This document shows positions 50,602 through 59,402 of a DNA stretch of 64,000 nucleotides, piece after piece (position 1 is the first letter of the stretch; every line of letters begins with the position of its first letter). The DNA comes from Clostridia bacterium (GTDB lineage: Bacteria > Bacillota > Clostridia > Oscillospirales > SIG627), in the NCBI GenBank assembly GCA_017517325.1, contig JAFWZW010000023.1:62001-126000 (forward strand), in the 5' to 3' direction. The notes under the pieces were generated by a model. The model was not told the origin of the DNA and ran no database searches. It was given only the letters and a program-made list of their open reading frames with translations. A program made the position numbers and the translations under genes.

Positions 50602-51480
50602 TTGGAACGCATTGCAAAAATCGATATTCACTCTCACGTAAGACCCCACCGTGTGGAGGGATCTATGCTTTGTGCGGAGGATCTGCTTCCTATTTACGAT
50701 CAGCTTGGAATCGAAAAGGCAGTTATTTTGCCCTTTTTGTCTCCCTCACTTTCAAAGCAGGATCGATCGCCCGAAAACAGCGCCAGAATTGCGAAACAAT
50801 ACCCCGACCGCTTCCTTTGGTTTACCGCAGTGGATCTGACGGAGCCCACGGTGGACGGTAGATCCTGTTACGATTATCTTTCGGAGCAGAAAAAGCTGGG
50901 TGCAAAAGGCGTGGGTGAGATCACCTCGCGGGTTTGGATGGATTCTCCCGCCGTGGAGGAATTGTTTGAATGCTGTCAGGCGCTGGAGCTTCCCGTTACC
51001 TTCCATATTTCCCCTGATTTTAACGAAAAGTACGGGGTTGTAGACGATCTGGGCCTCGTGCGTCTGGATAAAATGCTCACCCGTTACCCCAAACTGATCT
51101 TTCTTGGTCACGCCAGGCCCTTTTGGAGCGAGATCTCACGCCTTGACAACCAGGAGGATCGAATGAAGACTGCTAATGAGCCTGTGGAAGAGGGCCGCCT
51201 TGCCTATCTGATGCGTAGCCACGAGAATCTTTATTGCGATCTTTCCGCCAAAAGCGGAAGCCACGCAATGATGCGTGACCCTAAATATGCCGCAGACTTT
51301 TTGGAAGAATTTCAGGATCGCGTTCTTTACGGTACGGATATTACCTCCGCCAAGCTTCTTTTTCCTTATCGCTTTGCCGATTTTCTGGAAGAGCTGCGCA
51401 CCTCTGAGGCCATCTCGGAGGGGACCTACCGCAAGCTTTGCCGTGAAAACGCCATCCGCCTTCTTCATCTGCAATCATAA
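50602..51480 (+). CDS. Amidohydrolase-superfamily metal-dependent hydrolase (TTG start)
   Basis: A 292-residue TIM-barrel hydrolase of the amidohydrolase-2 type. The metal site begins with DIHSHVRPH near residue 8, later LPVTFHIS, FLGHARPFW and the C-terminal LYGTDIT aspartate. Substrate is not evident; members act as decarboxylases, lactonases or uronate-type hydrolases. The start is TTG at 50602, eight bases after GGAGGG; the conserved HSH motif follows within nine codons. It has its own promoter and no partner gene in the same unit. Confidence 0.85.
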   Translation: MERIAKIDIHSHVRPHRVEGSMLCAEDLLPIYDQLGIEKAVILPFLSPSLSKQDRSPENSARIAKQYPDRFLWFTAVDLTEPTVDGRSCYDYLSEQKKLGAKGVGEITSRVWMDSPAVEELFECCQALELPVTFHISPDFNEKYGVVDDLGLVRLDKMLTRYPKLIFLGHARPFWSEISRLDNQEDRMKTANEPVEEGRLAYLMRSHENLYCDLSAKSGSHAMMRDPKYAADFLEEFQDRVLYGTDITSAKLLFPYRFADFLEELRTSEAISEGTYRKLCRENAIRLLHLQS

Positions 51481-51575
51481 GAAGAAATAATGGCCTCGAT
51501 TTTTAGTAAGATGCTCCTTTTTGCAATAATTCCTTGTTTTTTTGAAAGAAGTTTGTATTTGCAATGATTTTTTTC

Positions 51576-51604
51576 TTGCTTGTGATGAATAATTGTGCTA
51601 TGCT
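51576..51604 (+). promoter_or_regulatory. Promoter of the HAD / 2H phosphoesterase operon
   Basis: TTGCTT (51576-51581) and TATGCT (51599-51604), 17 bp apart, in front of the four-gene unit. Confidence 0.55.
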
Positions 51605-51640
51605 AACGGCAAGAAAACAAGTTAAAACGAGGCTATGTAA

Positions 51641-52471
51641 ATGAAAATTCGTGCTATCTTAATGGATATGGACGGGACCCTCCTCGGCAAAAGTCAGGTT
51701 GCGGTTTCCGTTCGCAATATGAGAGCCGTTCAAGCGGCAATGAAAAAGGGCATCCACGTGATCCCGTGCACCGGTAGGGTGTATGATATGCTTCCTCCTC
51801 AGCTTCTGACACAGAAGGGCTTCCGGTATTTCGTTACCAGTCACGGTGCCCGCGCCTATGATCTTGAAAAGAACGAAAGTGTCTATGAAGATCTGATCCC
51901 CCCTCAGGAAGCATCCCGTCTGATGCAGATTCTGGAAGGGAAGGGGCTTTATAACGAGATCGCCGCCTGCGGCACCGTTTATCTCGAAGAATCCATAACG
52001 AAGCCTTTGGATCTGTCTCTTGTTCCTGAGCACCACGTTTGGTACGTGCGTGACAATTGCTATACCACGGTCTCCCGCCCCTCTGAATTCTTTGCGAGAG
52101 AAGGGATCGGTGTGGAAAAAATGAATATTTACAGTATTCCCGCCCGCCTGCAGGAAAGCATTTATGAAGAAGTGACCGCCACCGGCTTTATTGCTCACAC
52201 CCGCCCCGGCGCAGGTCCAAACCTTGAGTTTTCTCACCATACTCTTTCAAAAATTCGTGCAACCGACGCCATTCTGGAGCGTCTGGGTGTCAGCTACGAT
52301 GAAACCCTCGCGATTGGTGACAGCAGCAGTGACTATGAGATCATTAAGGCTTGCGGCTTTGGTATTGCCATGGGCAATGCCCCTGATGAAATCAAAGCCG
52401 CTGCGGATGCCGTTACCGATCTGAACGTGAGAGACGGCTTTGCAAAAGCAATAGAAGAATATGTTCTGTAA
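51641..52471 (+). CDS. Cof-type HAD-superfamily phosphatase
   Basis: A 276-residue HAD hydrolase of subfamily IIB. Motif I is MDMDGTLL (nucleophile near residue 9), motif II the TGR of PCTGRVYD, and motifs III/IV are LSKIRATDA and AIGDSSSDYEIIKACGFGIAMG. A C2B cap of about 100 residues lies between. Such enzymes dephosphorylate sugar phosphates, flavins or PLP. It is the first of four tightly spaced genes (next start nine bases on). Confidence 0.92.
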   Translation: MKIRAILMDMDGTLLGKSQVAVSVRNMRAVQAAMKKGIHVIPCTGRVYDMLPPQLLTQKGFRYFVTSHGARAYDLEKNESVYEDLIPPQEASRLMQILEGKGLYNEIAACGTVYLEESITKPLDLSLVPEHHVWYVRDNCYTTVSRPSEFFAREGIGVEKMNIYSIPARLQESIYEEVTATGFIAHTRPGAGPNLEFSHHTLSKIRATDAILERLGVSYDETLAIGDSSSDYEIIKACGFGIAMGNAPDEIKAAADAVTDLNVRDGFAKAIEEYVL

Positions 52472-52480
52472 GGAGAGAAA

Positions 52481-53329
52481 ATGAAGAAACGTTTTCTTGT
52501 TTGTATTGATTCCGACGGCTGTGCATTCGATACGATGGAGCTGAAGCACAAGGAATGCTTTTGTCCTATGTATATTCGCTATTTTGGTCTTCAGGCCGTT
52601 TCCAAATATGCCCGTGAAGCTTGGGATTTTGCCAATCTTTATTCTTCTTATAGGGGGATCCATCGCCTTCGCGCCCTTTTAAAAGCGCTGGAGGTATTGG
52701 CGCCTCGCAAGGAGGTGCTGGAGCGGGGCTTTCAGGTGCCTACATTGTCTGAGCTTTCCGCTTACGTGGAAAAGGGTGGCCTTCTTAGCAACGCAGGGCT
52801 TGAAGAATATTTGAAGGAGCACCCCGATTCTGAAGAGTTTCGCAATATTTTGAAATGGTCCTGTCAGGTGAACCTGGAGATCGGAAAGACCGTATTCGGC
52901 GTACCTCCTTTCCCCCACGTGCGTGAAAGCCTCAGCCGTCTTTCCGAAACGGCGGATATCGTGGTGGTTTCCGCAACTCCTGCTGAAGCTTTGGAGCGTG
53001 AATGGGCAGAGCACGGCCTTACCCGCTATCTTACTGCTATCAAAGGGCAGGAGAGCGGCTCCAAAAAAGAGATCATTGCTTCCCTTATGGGGGAATACGA
53101 TGTAGATAAGATCCTGATGATCGGGGATGCCCCCGGCGATCGGGATGCCGCCCACGCCAACGGGGTTCTGTTTTACCCCATTTGCCCCGATGAAGAGGCG
53201 GCTTCCTGGAAGCAGTTTGAAGAGGAGTATATGGATCTGTTCCTTTCCGGCGTCTACGCAGGCAAAAGGGAACAAAGCGCCATTTCTTACTTTGAAGCCC
53301 TGCTTCCCACCAAACCCAAGTGGATATAA
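52481..53329 (+). CDS. HAD-superfamily hydrolase, unassigned subfamily
   Basis: A 282-residue HAD-fold protein. Motif I is CIDSDGCAFDTM (both aspartates present), motif II VVVSATP, motif III lysine in KGQESGSKKE, and motif IV MIGDAPGDRDAAHANG. A helical cap of about 110 residues separates motifs I and II. The conserved DSDGC replaces the usual DxDGT. Substrate unknown. GGAG lies just upstream; it is second in the operon. Confidence 0.85.
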   Translation: MKKRFLVCIDSDGCAFDTMELKHKECFCPMYIRYFGLQAVSKYAREAWDFANLYSSYRGIHRLRALLKALEVLAPRKEVLERGFQVPTLSELSAYVEKGGLLSNAGLEEYLKEHPDSEEFRNILKWSCQVNLEIGKTVFGVPPFPHVRESLSRLSETADIVVVSATPAEALEREWAEHGLTRYLTAIKGQESGSKKEIIASLMGEYDVDKILMIGDAPGDRDAAHANGVLFYPICPDEEAASWKQFEEEYMDLFLSGVYAGKREQSAISYFEALLPTKPKWI

Positions 53330-53340
53330 GGAGAAAAATG

Positions 53341-54009
53341 ATGACTTACGGTTCTTGTGTTGGCTCCAAGTTTTACGAGGACGGCCGTGTCCGCCGTTTT
53401 CACGGCAATACGGTAGTTTCTGATATTACCCCCGCCTGCTCGGCTTACAACGCTATGTGCACTCTTCATAAGATGGTGCTGGAGGCTGGCCTTGACGATT
53501 ACTACATTCAACTGCCTGCAGACAGCTACCATATGACCCTGATCCAGGGGATCAACGATGAGAACCGTGGCCCCAACCGTTGGCCTCCCGCCCTCCCTTT
53601 GGATGCCACTATGAAGGATGCGGATGATTATTTTACCGCGGCCATTCGGCGGGCAGTACTTCCCGGTAAGGTGCGTATGAAATTCCACGAGGTTAAGGCA
53701 ACCAAATCCTGCGTAATGGCGTATTTGGTTCCTGCCGACGAAGCAGAGGAAAAGATCCTGCGTGATTTCCGCGACCGTGCTGCGCGGGAGATCGGCCTTT
53801 TCATTCCCAAGCACGAATCCTATCGCTTCCACATCTCCCTTGCTTATACCCGCGTGGTGCCCGAAGGGGAAGCGGCAGAGCGTGTAGCGGCACTTGTGGC
53901 AAAGATGAACGAATATCTTGCACATCAGCCCGAATTTTTCATTGGAGAGCCTTATATCGCCTATTTCCGCGATATGTTCGCGTTCTCCTCCCAGCGCATT
54001 GAGAGGTAA
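53341..54009 (+). CDS. DUF1868-like 2H phosphoesterase
   Basis: A 222-residue protein with two H-x-[ST] motifs of the 2H phosphoesterase fold: YHMTLIQG near residue 64 and FHISLAYT near residue 163. Such proteins usually cleave cyclic phosphates or 2',5'/3',5' phosphodiester bonds in RNA ends or cyclic nucleotides, but the target here is unknown. AAGGAG seven bases before 53341 supports this start; the ATG three bases earlier is nearly as good. It lies between two HAD phosphatases. Confidence 0.78.
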   Translation: MTYGSCVGSKFYEDGRVRRFHGNTVVSDITPACSAYNAMCTLHKMVLEAGLDDYYIQLPADSYHMTLIQGINDENRGPNRWPPALPLDATMKDADDYFTAAIRRAVLPGKVRMKFHEVKATKSCVMAYLVPADEAEEKILRDFRDRAAREIGLFIPKHESYRFHISLAYTRVVPEGEAAERVAALVAKMNEYLAHQPEFFIGEPYIAYFRDMFAFSSQRIER

Positions 54010-54012
54010 TAA

Positions 54013-54654
54013 ATGAAGTGCTTTTTGTTTGATTTTGACGGTACTTTGGTGGATTCTATGCCCACCTATGTTGAGACGATGCTGAAGATCTTAGATGATT
54101 ACGGGATCCCCTACGGTGATGATCTAGTTAAGATCATCACCCCCTTGGGCACCGAGAAAACGGCGGATTATTTCGTAAAATTGGGTGTGCCCTTGACCCG
54201 TGAACAGATCTTTTTGCGTATGGGTGAAGGTATGATCGAGGCCTATACCCATCACATCCCCGCCAAGGAGCACGTGGCTTCGGCTCTGAAGGCTCTGAAG
54301 GAAAAGGGGTGTGATCTCAACGTTCTCACCGCCAGTCCTCATCTGACCTTGGATCCGTGCCTGAAGAGACTGGGGCTTTTTGATCTGTTCCACCACGTTT
54401 GGTCCTGCGATGATTTTAGAACCTCCAAAGCAGATCCCACTATTTATACCCGTGCCGCTGAAATCATGGGCTTTCCGGTAAACGAGGTTCTGTTTTTGGA
54501 TGATAACCCCACCGCAAACGCTACTGCAAAGGCGGCAGGAATGAAGGTCTGCGGCGTTTTCGATCCTTCCTCTGCTGATTACCGTGAGGAAATGATCCGC
54601 GATTGCGATTATTATCTGGATGATTTTTCGACCCTTCCCGATCTTGCGGATTAA
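54013..54654 (+). CDS. HAD-superfamily phosphatase, phosphoglycolate-phosphatase-like
   Basis: A 213-residue HAD hydrolase with small alpha-helical cap. Motif I FDFDGTLVDSM, motif II VLTASPH, lysine in SKADPTIYTRA, and motif IV LFLDDNPTANATAKAAG are intact. The family includes phosphoglycolate and beta-phosphoglucomutase relatives; the substrate cannot be named. It is the last gene of the operon, three bases after the 2H gene, and is followed by a strong terminator. Confidence 0.9.
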   Translation: MKCFLFDFDGTLVDSMPTYVETMLKILDDYGIPYGDDLVKIITPLGTEKTADYFVKLGVPLTREQIFLRMGEGMIEAYTHHIPAKEHVASALKALKEKGCDLNVLTASPHLTLDPCLKRLGLFDLFHHVWSCDDFRTSKADPTIYTRAAEIMGFPVNEVLFLDDNPTANATAKAAGMKVCGVFDPSSADYREEMIRDCDYYLDDFSTLPDLAD

Positions 54655-54666
54655 AAAGCGAATTTG

Positions 54667-54709
54667 ATACGCATCCCCAAAGTCTGACTTCGGGGATGCG
54701 TATTTTTTG
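54667..54709 (+). terminator. Terminator of the HAD operon
   Basis: ATACGCATCCCC pairs with GGGGATGCGTAT, then six T residues. Confidence 0.9.
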
Positions 54710-54710
54710 T

Positions 54711-54740
54711 GAAAGTTATTCCCAAAAAAGGGGCATACTG
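54711..54740 (+). promoter_or_regulatory. Possible sigma-G-like promoter of the small helical protein
   Basis: GAAAG (54711-54715), 18 bp, CATACTG (54734-54740), each with one mismatch to GHATR and CATnnTA. No TTGACA/TATAAT pair is present. Weak. Confidence 0.35.
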
Positions 54741-54768
54741 ATAGTAAACAAAATAAGGAGGAATCAAT

Positions 54769-55203
54769 ATGATCGAAAAAGATACGGTCAAGCTTTTGCG
54801 TGAATGTGATGCGGGCATTCAAATGGGGGTCTCTTCCATTGACGAGGTGCTCAAATACGTTCATTCCCAAAAGCTTGAGAGGGAACTGGTCACCTGCAAA
54901 AGCGACCACCAGAAACTGGATCGGGACCTGAGAGAAGCCCTGGATCGCTTCGGTGATGACGGCAAGGACCCCAATCCGATGGCGAAGGGAATGAGCTGGA
55001 TCAAAACCAACGTAATGCTTGCGGTAAATGAGTCGGATCATACCATTGCAGATCTGATGATCGACGGATGCAATATGGGCGTAAAAAGCCTTTCCCGTTA
55101 TCTAAATCAGTACGCCGCCGCATCAGAGGATGCCAAGGATATTTGCAAACGTCTTATCAAACTGGAAGAGGATCTGGCGGTGGCTTTGCGGGAATTTCTG
55201 TAA
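54769..55203 (+). CDS. Small helical protein, possibly ferritin-like (DUF2383-type) fold
   Basis: A 144-residue, all-helical, charged protein without signal peptide. It begins MIEKDTVKLLRECDAGIQMG and contains KSDHQKLDRDLREALDRF, NPMAKGMSWIKTNVML and NMGVKSLSRYLNQYAAAS, a pattern of four amphipathic helices similar to clostridial proteins related to DUF2383. No metal-ligand set is convincing. AGGAGG is upstream, but no sigma-A promoter; it may be expressed under a sporulation sigma factor. Confidence 0.65.
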   Translation: MIEKDTVKLLRECDAGIQMGVSSIDEVLKYVHSQKLERELVTCKSDHQKLDRDLREALDRFGDDGKDPNPMAKGMSWIKTNVMLAVNESDHTIADLMIDGCNMGVKSLSRYLNQYAAASEDAKDICKRLIKLEEDLAVALREFL

Positions 55204-55204
55204 A

Positions 55205-55236
55205 AAAAGCAGGGGTGATTTCGCCCCTGCTTTTCT
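55205..55236 (+). terminator. Terminator before the deacylase gene
   Basis: AGCAGGGG pairs with CCCCTGCT, then TTTC. It sits directly in front of the next promoter. Confidence 0.8.
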
Positions 55237-55264
55237 TGACAAGCCCCCTTTTGGGTGTTACAAT
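55236..55264 (+). promoter_or_regulatory. Promoter of the N-acyl-D-amino-acid deacylase
   Basis: Perfect TTGACA (55236-55241) and TACAAT (55259-55264), spacing 17. Confidence 0.85.
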
Positions 55265-55286
55265 GTGGGAAAAGGAGGCTTTTGAT

Positions 55287-56870
55287 ATGCTGGATTATTT
55301 GATTGTTGACGGTACGATCATTGACGGTACCGGTGAAATAAGAAGAAAAGGGACCGTTGGCATCCAAGGCGGAAAGCTCGTTATGGATCCCAAGGACCCC
55401 GTGGCAAAAGAAGTGATCTCTGCTGAGGGGAAAATCGTTTGCCCCGGTTTTATCGATCCCCATTCTCACGGTGACCGACTCGTGGGCACGGAAGATGGAA
55501 GGCTTTTTAAGACCCCGCAGGGCATCACCACGGAGCTTTGCGGCAACTGCGGCAGCTCTTACGCTCCCATTCCACCCCGAAACCGCAGTGTGATGTATGA
55601 TGAGATCAATTTCGTCTATCCCCCCGAGGTTACCGATCAATGGGTTGATTTCGACCGCTTCTTATCCTATATCGAAACCCGCCCCCTTTCGGCAAACGCA
55701 AGGTTTTACGTGGGGCATAAAATGCTTCGCCTTGCGGCAATGGGTGTTGAAAATCGCCCGGCAAGTGCCGCTGAGATCGATTATATGAAATCCCTTCTGC
55801 GTGAATGTATGCAGGCGGGTGCCGCCGGTATGAGCACGGGTCTTATTTACGTGCCCAGCTGTTATTCCACCCCCGAGGAGGTTCAGGCTCTTGCCGCCGT
55901 GGTGGCAGAGTATAACGGTATGTATACCAGCCACATCCGCAACGAAGCGGAAGCCGTGGTGGAAGCGGTGGATGAGGTACTTGAGGTGGGCAGAAAAACC
56001 GGTGTCCGCCTGAATATTTCCCACCACAAGGTGCAAGGGAAGGACAATTGGGGGAAGCAGAAGATCACGTTGGAGATGATCCATCGCGCCAACGAAGAAG
56101 GGATCGAAACTACTATGGATCTGTACCCCTACCTGCGCTCTATGAACAATATGCGCTCCTGTGTTCCTCCGTGGCATTTTTCCGATGGCAACGAAGCCTT
56201 CGTGAAACGCCTTTCCGATCCCGCCTTTCGAAATCAACTGAGGGAGGAAATGTCCTCCCCCGATACCAAATACGATAATTTCTATCGCAATGCAGGGGGA
56301 TGGGAAGGAGTCTACGTGGCATCTACCGAGAATACCCCAAAGGCAGAGGGGAAATTCATTGCGGATTACGCCCGGGAGATCGGAAACGATCCCTTCGAAA
56401 CTTACTTCGATCTGATGGAACAAAACGAAACCTTTATGATGGGTGTTTACTGCACCATGAATGCCGATGATATGTGTCAGATCGTCCAAAGCCCCTATTG
56501 CGTCATCGGTACCGACGGCTGCACCAAGGACTGGAAGAGCAAGGGGCACCCCCGTGCCAGCGCCGCTTTTCCCAAGGCCATTGAGTATTTCGTGAAAGAA
56601 AAAGGAATTTTCACCCTGGAGCAAATGATCCATAAAATGACGGGGCTTACTGCCCGTCGCCTTTCCGTGAAGAATAAGGGGATTCTGAAGGACGGCTTTG
56701 ACGCCGACGTTCTCATTCTCGACGTGGAGAATTTGAAGATCCGTTCCACCTACGACGATCCCAACTGCAAGACCGAAGGGATCGATTGCGTTATCGTAGG
56801 GGGCAAGTGCGTTTATCGGGATCTGGAATTTACCGGCACCTATTCCGGCAAGGTCATCCGCGGAATATAA
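55287..56870 (+). CDS. N-acyl-D-amino-acid deacylase family amidohydrolase
   Basis: A 527-residue amidohydrolase of the D-aminoacylase type. Near the N-terminus DYLIVDGTIIDGTG forms the composite beta-sandwich; metal ligands include the HSH of DPHSHGD (near 60) and ISHHKVQGKDNWG (near 240), with the later IGTDG aspartate. The TMDLYPYLRSMNNM segment is characteristic. It should release D-amino acids from N-acyl or peptide forms, for example from wall material. The start at 55287 follows AAAGGAGG; an upstream open frame crosses the terminator and promoter. Followed by a bidirectional terminator. Confidence 0.9.
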   Translation: MLDYLIVDGTIIDGTGEIRRKGTVGIQGGKLVMDPKDPVAKEVISAEGKIVCPGFIDPHSHGDRLVGTEDGRLFKTPQGITTELCGNCGSSYAPIPPRNRSVMYDEINFVYPPEVTDQWVDFDRFLSYIETRPLSANARFYVGHKMLRLAAMGVENRPASAAEIDYMKSLLRECMQAGAAGMSTGLIYVPSCYSTPEEVQALAAVVAEYNGMYTSHIRNEAEAVVEAVDEVLEVGRKTGVRLNISHHKVQGKDNWGKQKITLEMIHRANEEGIETTMDLYPYLRSMNNMRSCVPPWHFSDGNEAFVKRLSDPAFRNQLREEMSSPDTKYDNFYRNAGGWEGVYVASTENTPKAEGKFIADYAREIGNDPFETYFDLMEQNETFMMGVYCTMNADDMCQIVQSPYCVIGTDGCTKDWKSKGHPRASAAFPKAIEYFVKEKGIFTLEQMIHKMTGLTARRLSVKNKGILKDGFDADVLILDVENLKIRSTYDDPNCKTEGIDCVIVGGKCVYRDLEFTGTYSGKVIRGI

Positions 56871-56880
56871 GAAAGAAAAA

Positions 56881-56910
56881 AACATCGACTTTGCAAGTCG
56901 ATGTTTTTTT
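56881..56910. terminator. Bidirectional terminator between the deacylase and GH20 genes
   Basis: AACATCGACTT pairs with AAGTCGATGTT around a short loop, with T tracts outward on both strands. Confidence 0.9.
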
Positions 56911-56912
56911 CT

Positions 56913-58379
56913 TTAATCCTCTTGAATGATCCAGCTCAAAAGCCTTACCATAGGCGTCATTTTTATGCGGAAGGCTTCATCGTCAAACTTTCGTTCAACG
57001 GTCCAGGTGCGCTCAGCGAGAGCAGGCAGGTTTTCCATTACACGGCCGATCTCCTGCTCGTAGGTGCACTCCCAAACGGCAAGCTGACCGCCCCATACCT
57101 GATCGGTTGGCTCTACGTGAATGGGGTTGAGCCTCGCGGGGGATTTTTCCCAAAAGTGGGTCCAGCGGTACATACTCCAGGAAAGAATATCGGAAAAGTT
57201 CCAACGGCGAATGATGCTGGGAACGATGTAAAGGGGCTGCCATGCACAATTGATGATCTTAAAGCCCGCCTTCAGAAGATCCGGTGCCAGATGATAGTGA
57301 GACTCCCAGGCAATGACGATGGTCTCCTTTGGAATGCGGTGGGTCCCCTCCTTGGGGAAGCCCTCCCAAACGATGGGGGTGCGCCCCAGCGCCAGCACGG
57401 CACGGGCGGTTTGACCCACGAAATCACTGTATAACTCACCTGCGTTTTCAATGCCGCGCTCTTTCATGTAAGCCTTGCATTTGGTGCAGTAATTCCAGGC
57501 GTTGATGTTGGCCTCGTCACCGCCAATGTGAATGTAGGGAGAATCGGGGAATAGTTCGCAAACCTCCTTCAGAATGGTGCCGATGCCCTCAACCGCCTTT
57601 TGGGAGCCGGGACAAATGACCGTTCCTGCGTCGATCACCTCCCCCGCTTCCGAGATCATAACGCCGCTGTCCTCTTCCATTTCATTGGCAAAGACCTCGG
57701 GGTAGGCATCGTTCAGGGCACGTGCGTGACCGGGTGCCTCTACCTCAGGGATCAAAATGATTCCCCGTGCTTTGGCGTGCTCGTTGAAGGAAGCAACGTC
57801 TTCATAAGAGTAAAAGCGTTTATCTCCGTGGGCTTTGGGAAAGGCCTTAGTGGGGAGGGTATAGCTTTGGTTGTCCATAAAGTGAAGGTGCAAATAGCGG
57901 ATCTTCAGCATAAAGCAAATGTCGATATAGCAATGCACGGTGCGGGCAGGGTGCCATTGTCTGGCAAGGTCTACCATAACGCCGCGGAAGTCCTTTTCGG
58001 GCCAATCCTCGATCACGGCCTTTTCCACCTTGATCTTACCGTTTTCCATCCACAGAGAGCCTCCCTTTTTGGGGTACGTTACCAGCTGATAGAAGGAGGC
58101 AATGGCGTAAAGGATGCCTTCATCGTCCGAGGCGGCAAGTATCACCTGCTTTGTGGTGTCAATACGGTAATGCCCCGCAGGGATCATGGGGTCATAGGAA
58201 AGGATCACACCGCCGTCCCCATCTGCAAGGTTTTTGCGAAAGAGCTTAAAAAAGACCTCCTGCAACGTGGCTAAATGCTCTTGCCAGGGAGTGTGGTCGC
58301 ACTTGGCGGTAAAGGGGATGAGAAGCTCCCCCTCCTGAAGCGATACGGATTTAGGGGAAGGAATTAAGCGTTCGATCAT
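56913..58379 (-). CDS. GH20 beta-N-acetylhexosaminidase, cytoplasmic
   Basis: A 488-residue glycoside hydrolase family 20 enzyme. An N-terminal zincin-like domain (residues 1-120) precedes the TIM barrel with KDFRGVMVDLARQWHP, LHLHFMDNQSY, ILIPEVEAPGHARA and the catalytic pair in HIGGDEANINAW (Asp-Glu). It removes terminal GlcNAc or GalNAc, using substrate-assisted catalysis. No signal peptide is present, so it processes imported oligosaccharides. The start at 58379 follows GGAGG; ATGs further upstream lie before that site. Confidence 0.92.
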   Translation of the reverse strand: MIERLIPSPKSVSLQEGELLIPFTAKCDHTPWQEHLATLQEVFFKLFRKNLADGDGGVILSYDPMIPAGHYRIDTTKQVILAASDDEGILYAIASFYQLVTYPKKGGSLWMENGKIKVEKAVIEDWPEKDFRGVMVDLARQWHPARTVHCYIDICFMLKIRYLHLHFMDNQSYTLPTKAFPKAHGDKRFYSYEDVASFNEHAKARGIILIPEVEAPGHARALNDAYPEVFANEMEEDSGVMISEAGEVIDAGTVICPGSQKAVEGIGTILKEVCELFPDSPYIHIGGDEANINAWNYCTKCKAYMKERGIENAGELYSDFVGQTARAVLALGRTPIVWEGFPKEGTHRIPKETIVIAWESHYHLAPDLLKAGFKIINCAWQPLYIVPSIIRRWNFSDILSWSMYRWTHFWEKSPARLNPIHVEPTDQVWGGQLAVWECTYEQEIGRVMENLPALAERTWTVERKFDDEAFRIKMTPMVRLLSWIIQED

Positions 58380-58407
58380 AGAATCAACCTCCGAAATTTC
58401 TGCCATC

Positions 58408-58437
58408 ATTTTACCCCATCGCTCCTTGAAAAGTCAA
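58408..58437 (-). promoter_or_regulatory. Promoter of the GH20 gene
   Basis: On the minus strand TTGACT (complement of 58432-58437) and TAAAAT (complement of 58408-58413), spacing 18. Confidence 0.7.
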
Positions 58438-58462
58438 GTTTTTGTGAAATTTTCTGTTTCAG

Positions 58463-58491
58463 TTGTAATGACGGCGGGGATGTGCTATAAT
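58463..58491 (+). promoter_or_regulatory. Promoter of the second EamA permease
   Basis: TTGTAA (58463-58468) and TATAAT (58486-58491), spacing 17. Divergent from the GH20 promoter. Confidence 0.65.
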
Positions 58492-58519
58492 GCCAATATC
58501 GTTTTTGGAGGTGCGACCG

Positions 58520-59392
58520 ATGAAAAAACTTTCAATCCTGTATATCGTTTTGGCGGGTCTGTTCTGGGGTACCTCCGGCATCTTTTTCAGCTTTTTGAAG
58601 CCTTGGGGCTTTACTCCCGTTCAGGTGACCGCCATCCGCGGCACGGTCTCTGCCGTGGCTATGTGCCTTTACGCCCTGATCCGTGACCGAAGCCTTTTTC
58701 GCGCAACGAAAAAAGAATTGCTGATCTTTATCTGCAGCGGTCTTTGCGTATTTGGAACGGCATCTCTTTACTACAGCGCCATCAGTGCTTCCACCGTCTC
58801 TACCGCCGTTGTTTTGATGTATACCGCTCCCGTTTTCGTTTTGATCTATTCCGTTATCTTTTTGGGGGAGCGACTAAACGGCAAAAAGCTTTTCGCCATT
58901 GCCGCTATGATCGTAGGCTGCGCTCTGGTTTCGGGTCTCTTCGGCGGTGCAGAGGCAAGTGCTTTTGGGATCCTCTTGGGTCTCGGATCCGGCATCGTTT
59001 ACAGCGGCTATAACATTTTTACGAAAATTGAAATGCTTCATCGTTCCAATGCCGTTTCCGCCACTCTCTATTCCTTCCTTGCGATGGCGGTGGCCGCTCT
59101 TGTTGTTTCAAACCCCGTGGAAATGGGCAAGATAGTGCTTGGGAATCCCTCCGTTATTGTGCCTATGATGATCGCCTGCGGCATTTGCACCGGTGTGATT
59201 CCGTATTTTTTGTATACCCTGTCCCTGCGTGATATTCCCGCCGGCACTGCCACTGCCCTTGGGATCTTTGAGCCTATGTTTGCTACGCTCTTCAGCGTGC
59301 TTTTCCTGAATGAAACTCTTTCAATTCCTTCATTTTCAGGGATACTTCTGATTCTCGGTGCCGCTTTTCTTTTAGGAAAAAGCAAGGATTGA
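58520..59392 (+). CDS. EamA/DMT-family permease
   Basis: A 290-residue protein with ten hydrophobic helices in two EamA repeats; the first opens LYIVLAGLFWGTSGIFFSFL and the second SGIVYSGYNIFTK. Substrate unknown. GGAGG precedes the ATG at 58520, chosen over an upstream ATG that lies before the ribosome site. Compared with the permease at 42.4 kb it is a distant paralogue, not a recent copy. Confidence 0.88.
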   Translation: MKKLSILYIVLAGLFWGTSGIFFSFLKPWGFTPVQVTAIRGTVSAVAMCLYALIRDRSLFRATKKELLIFICSGLCVFGTASLYYSAISASTVSTAVVLMYTAPVFVLIYSVIFLGERLNGKKLFAIAAMIVGCALVSGLFGGAEASAFGILLGLGSGIVYSGYNIFTKIEMLHRSNAVSATLYSFLAMAVAALVVSNPVEMGKIVLGNPSVIVPMMIACGICTGVIPYFLYTLSLRDIPAGTATALGIFEPMFATLFSVLFLNETLSIPSFSGILLILGAAFLLGKSKD

Positions 59393-59402
59393 TTTGGGAT
59401 CA

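Noticed and set aside
55068..55286. Upstream extension of the deacylase gene
   Set aside because: It covers another gene, a terminator and the promoter; the metal-site N-terminus begins at 55287.
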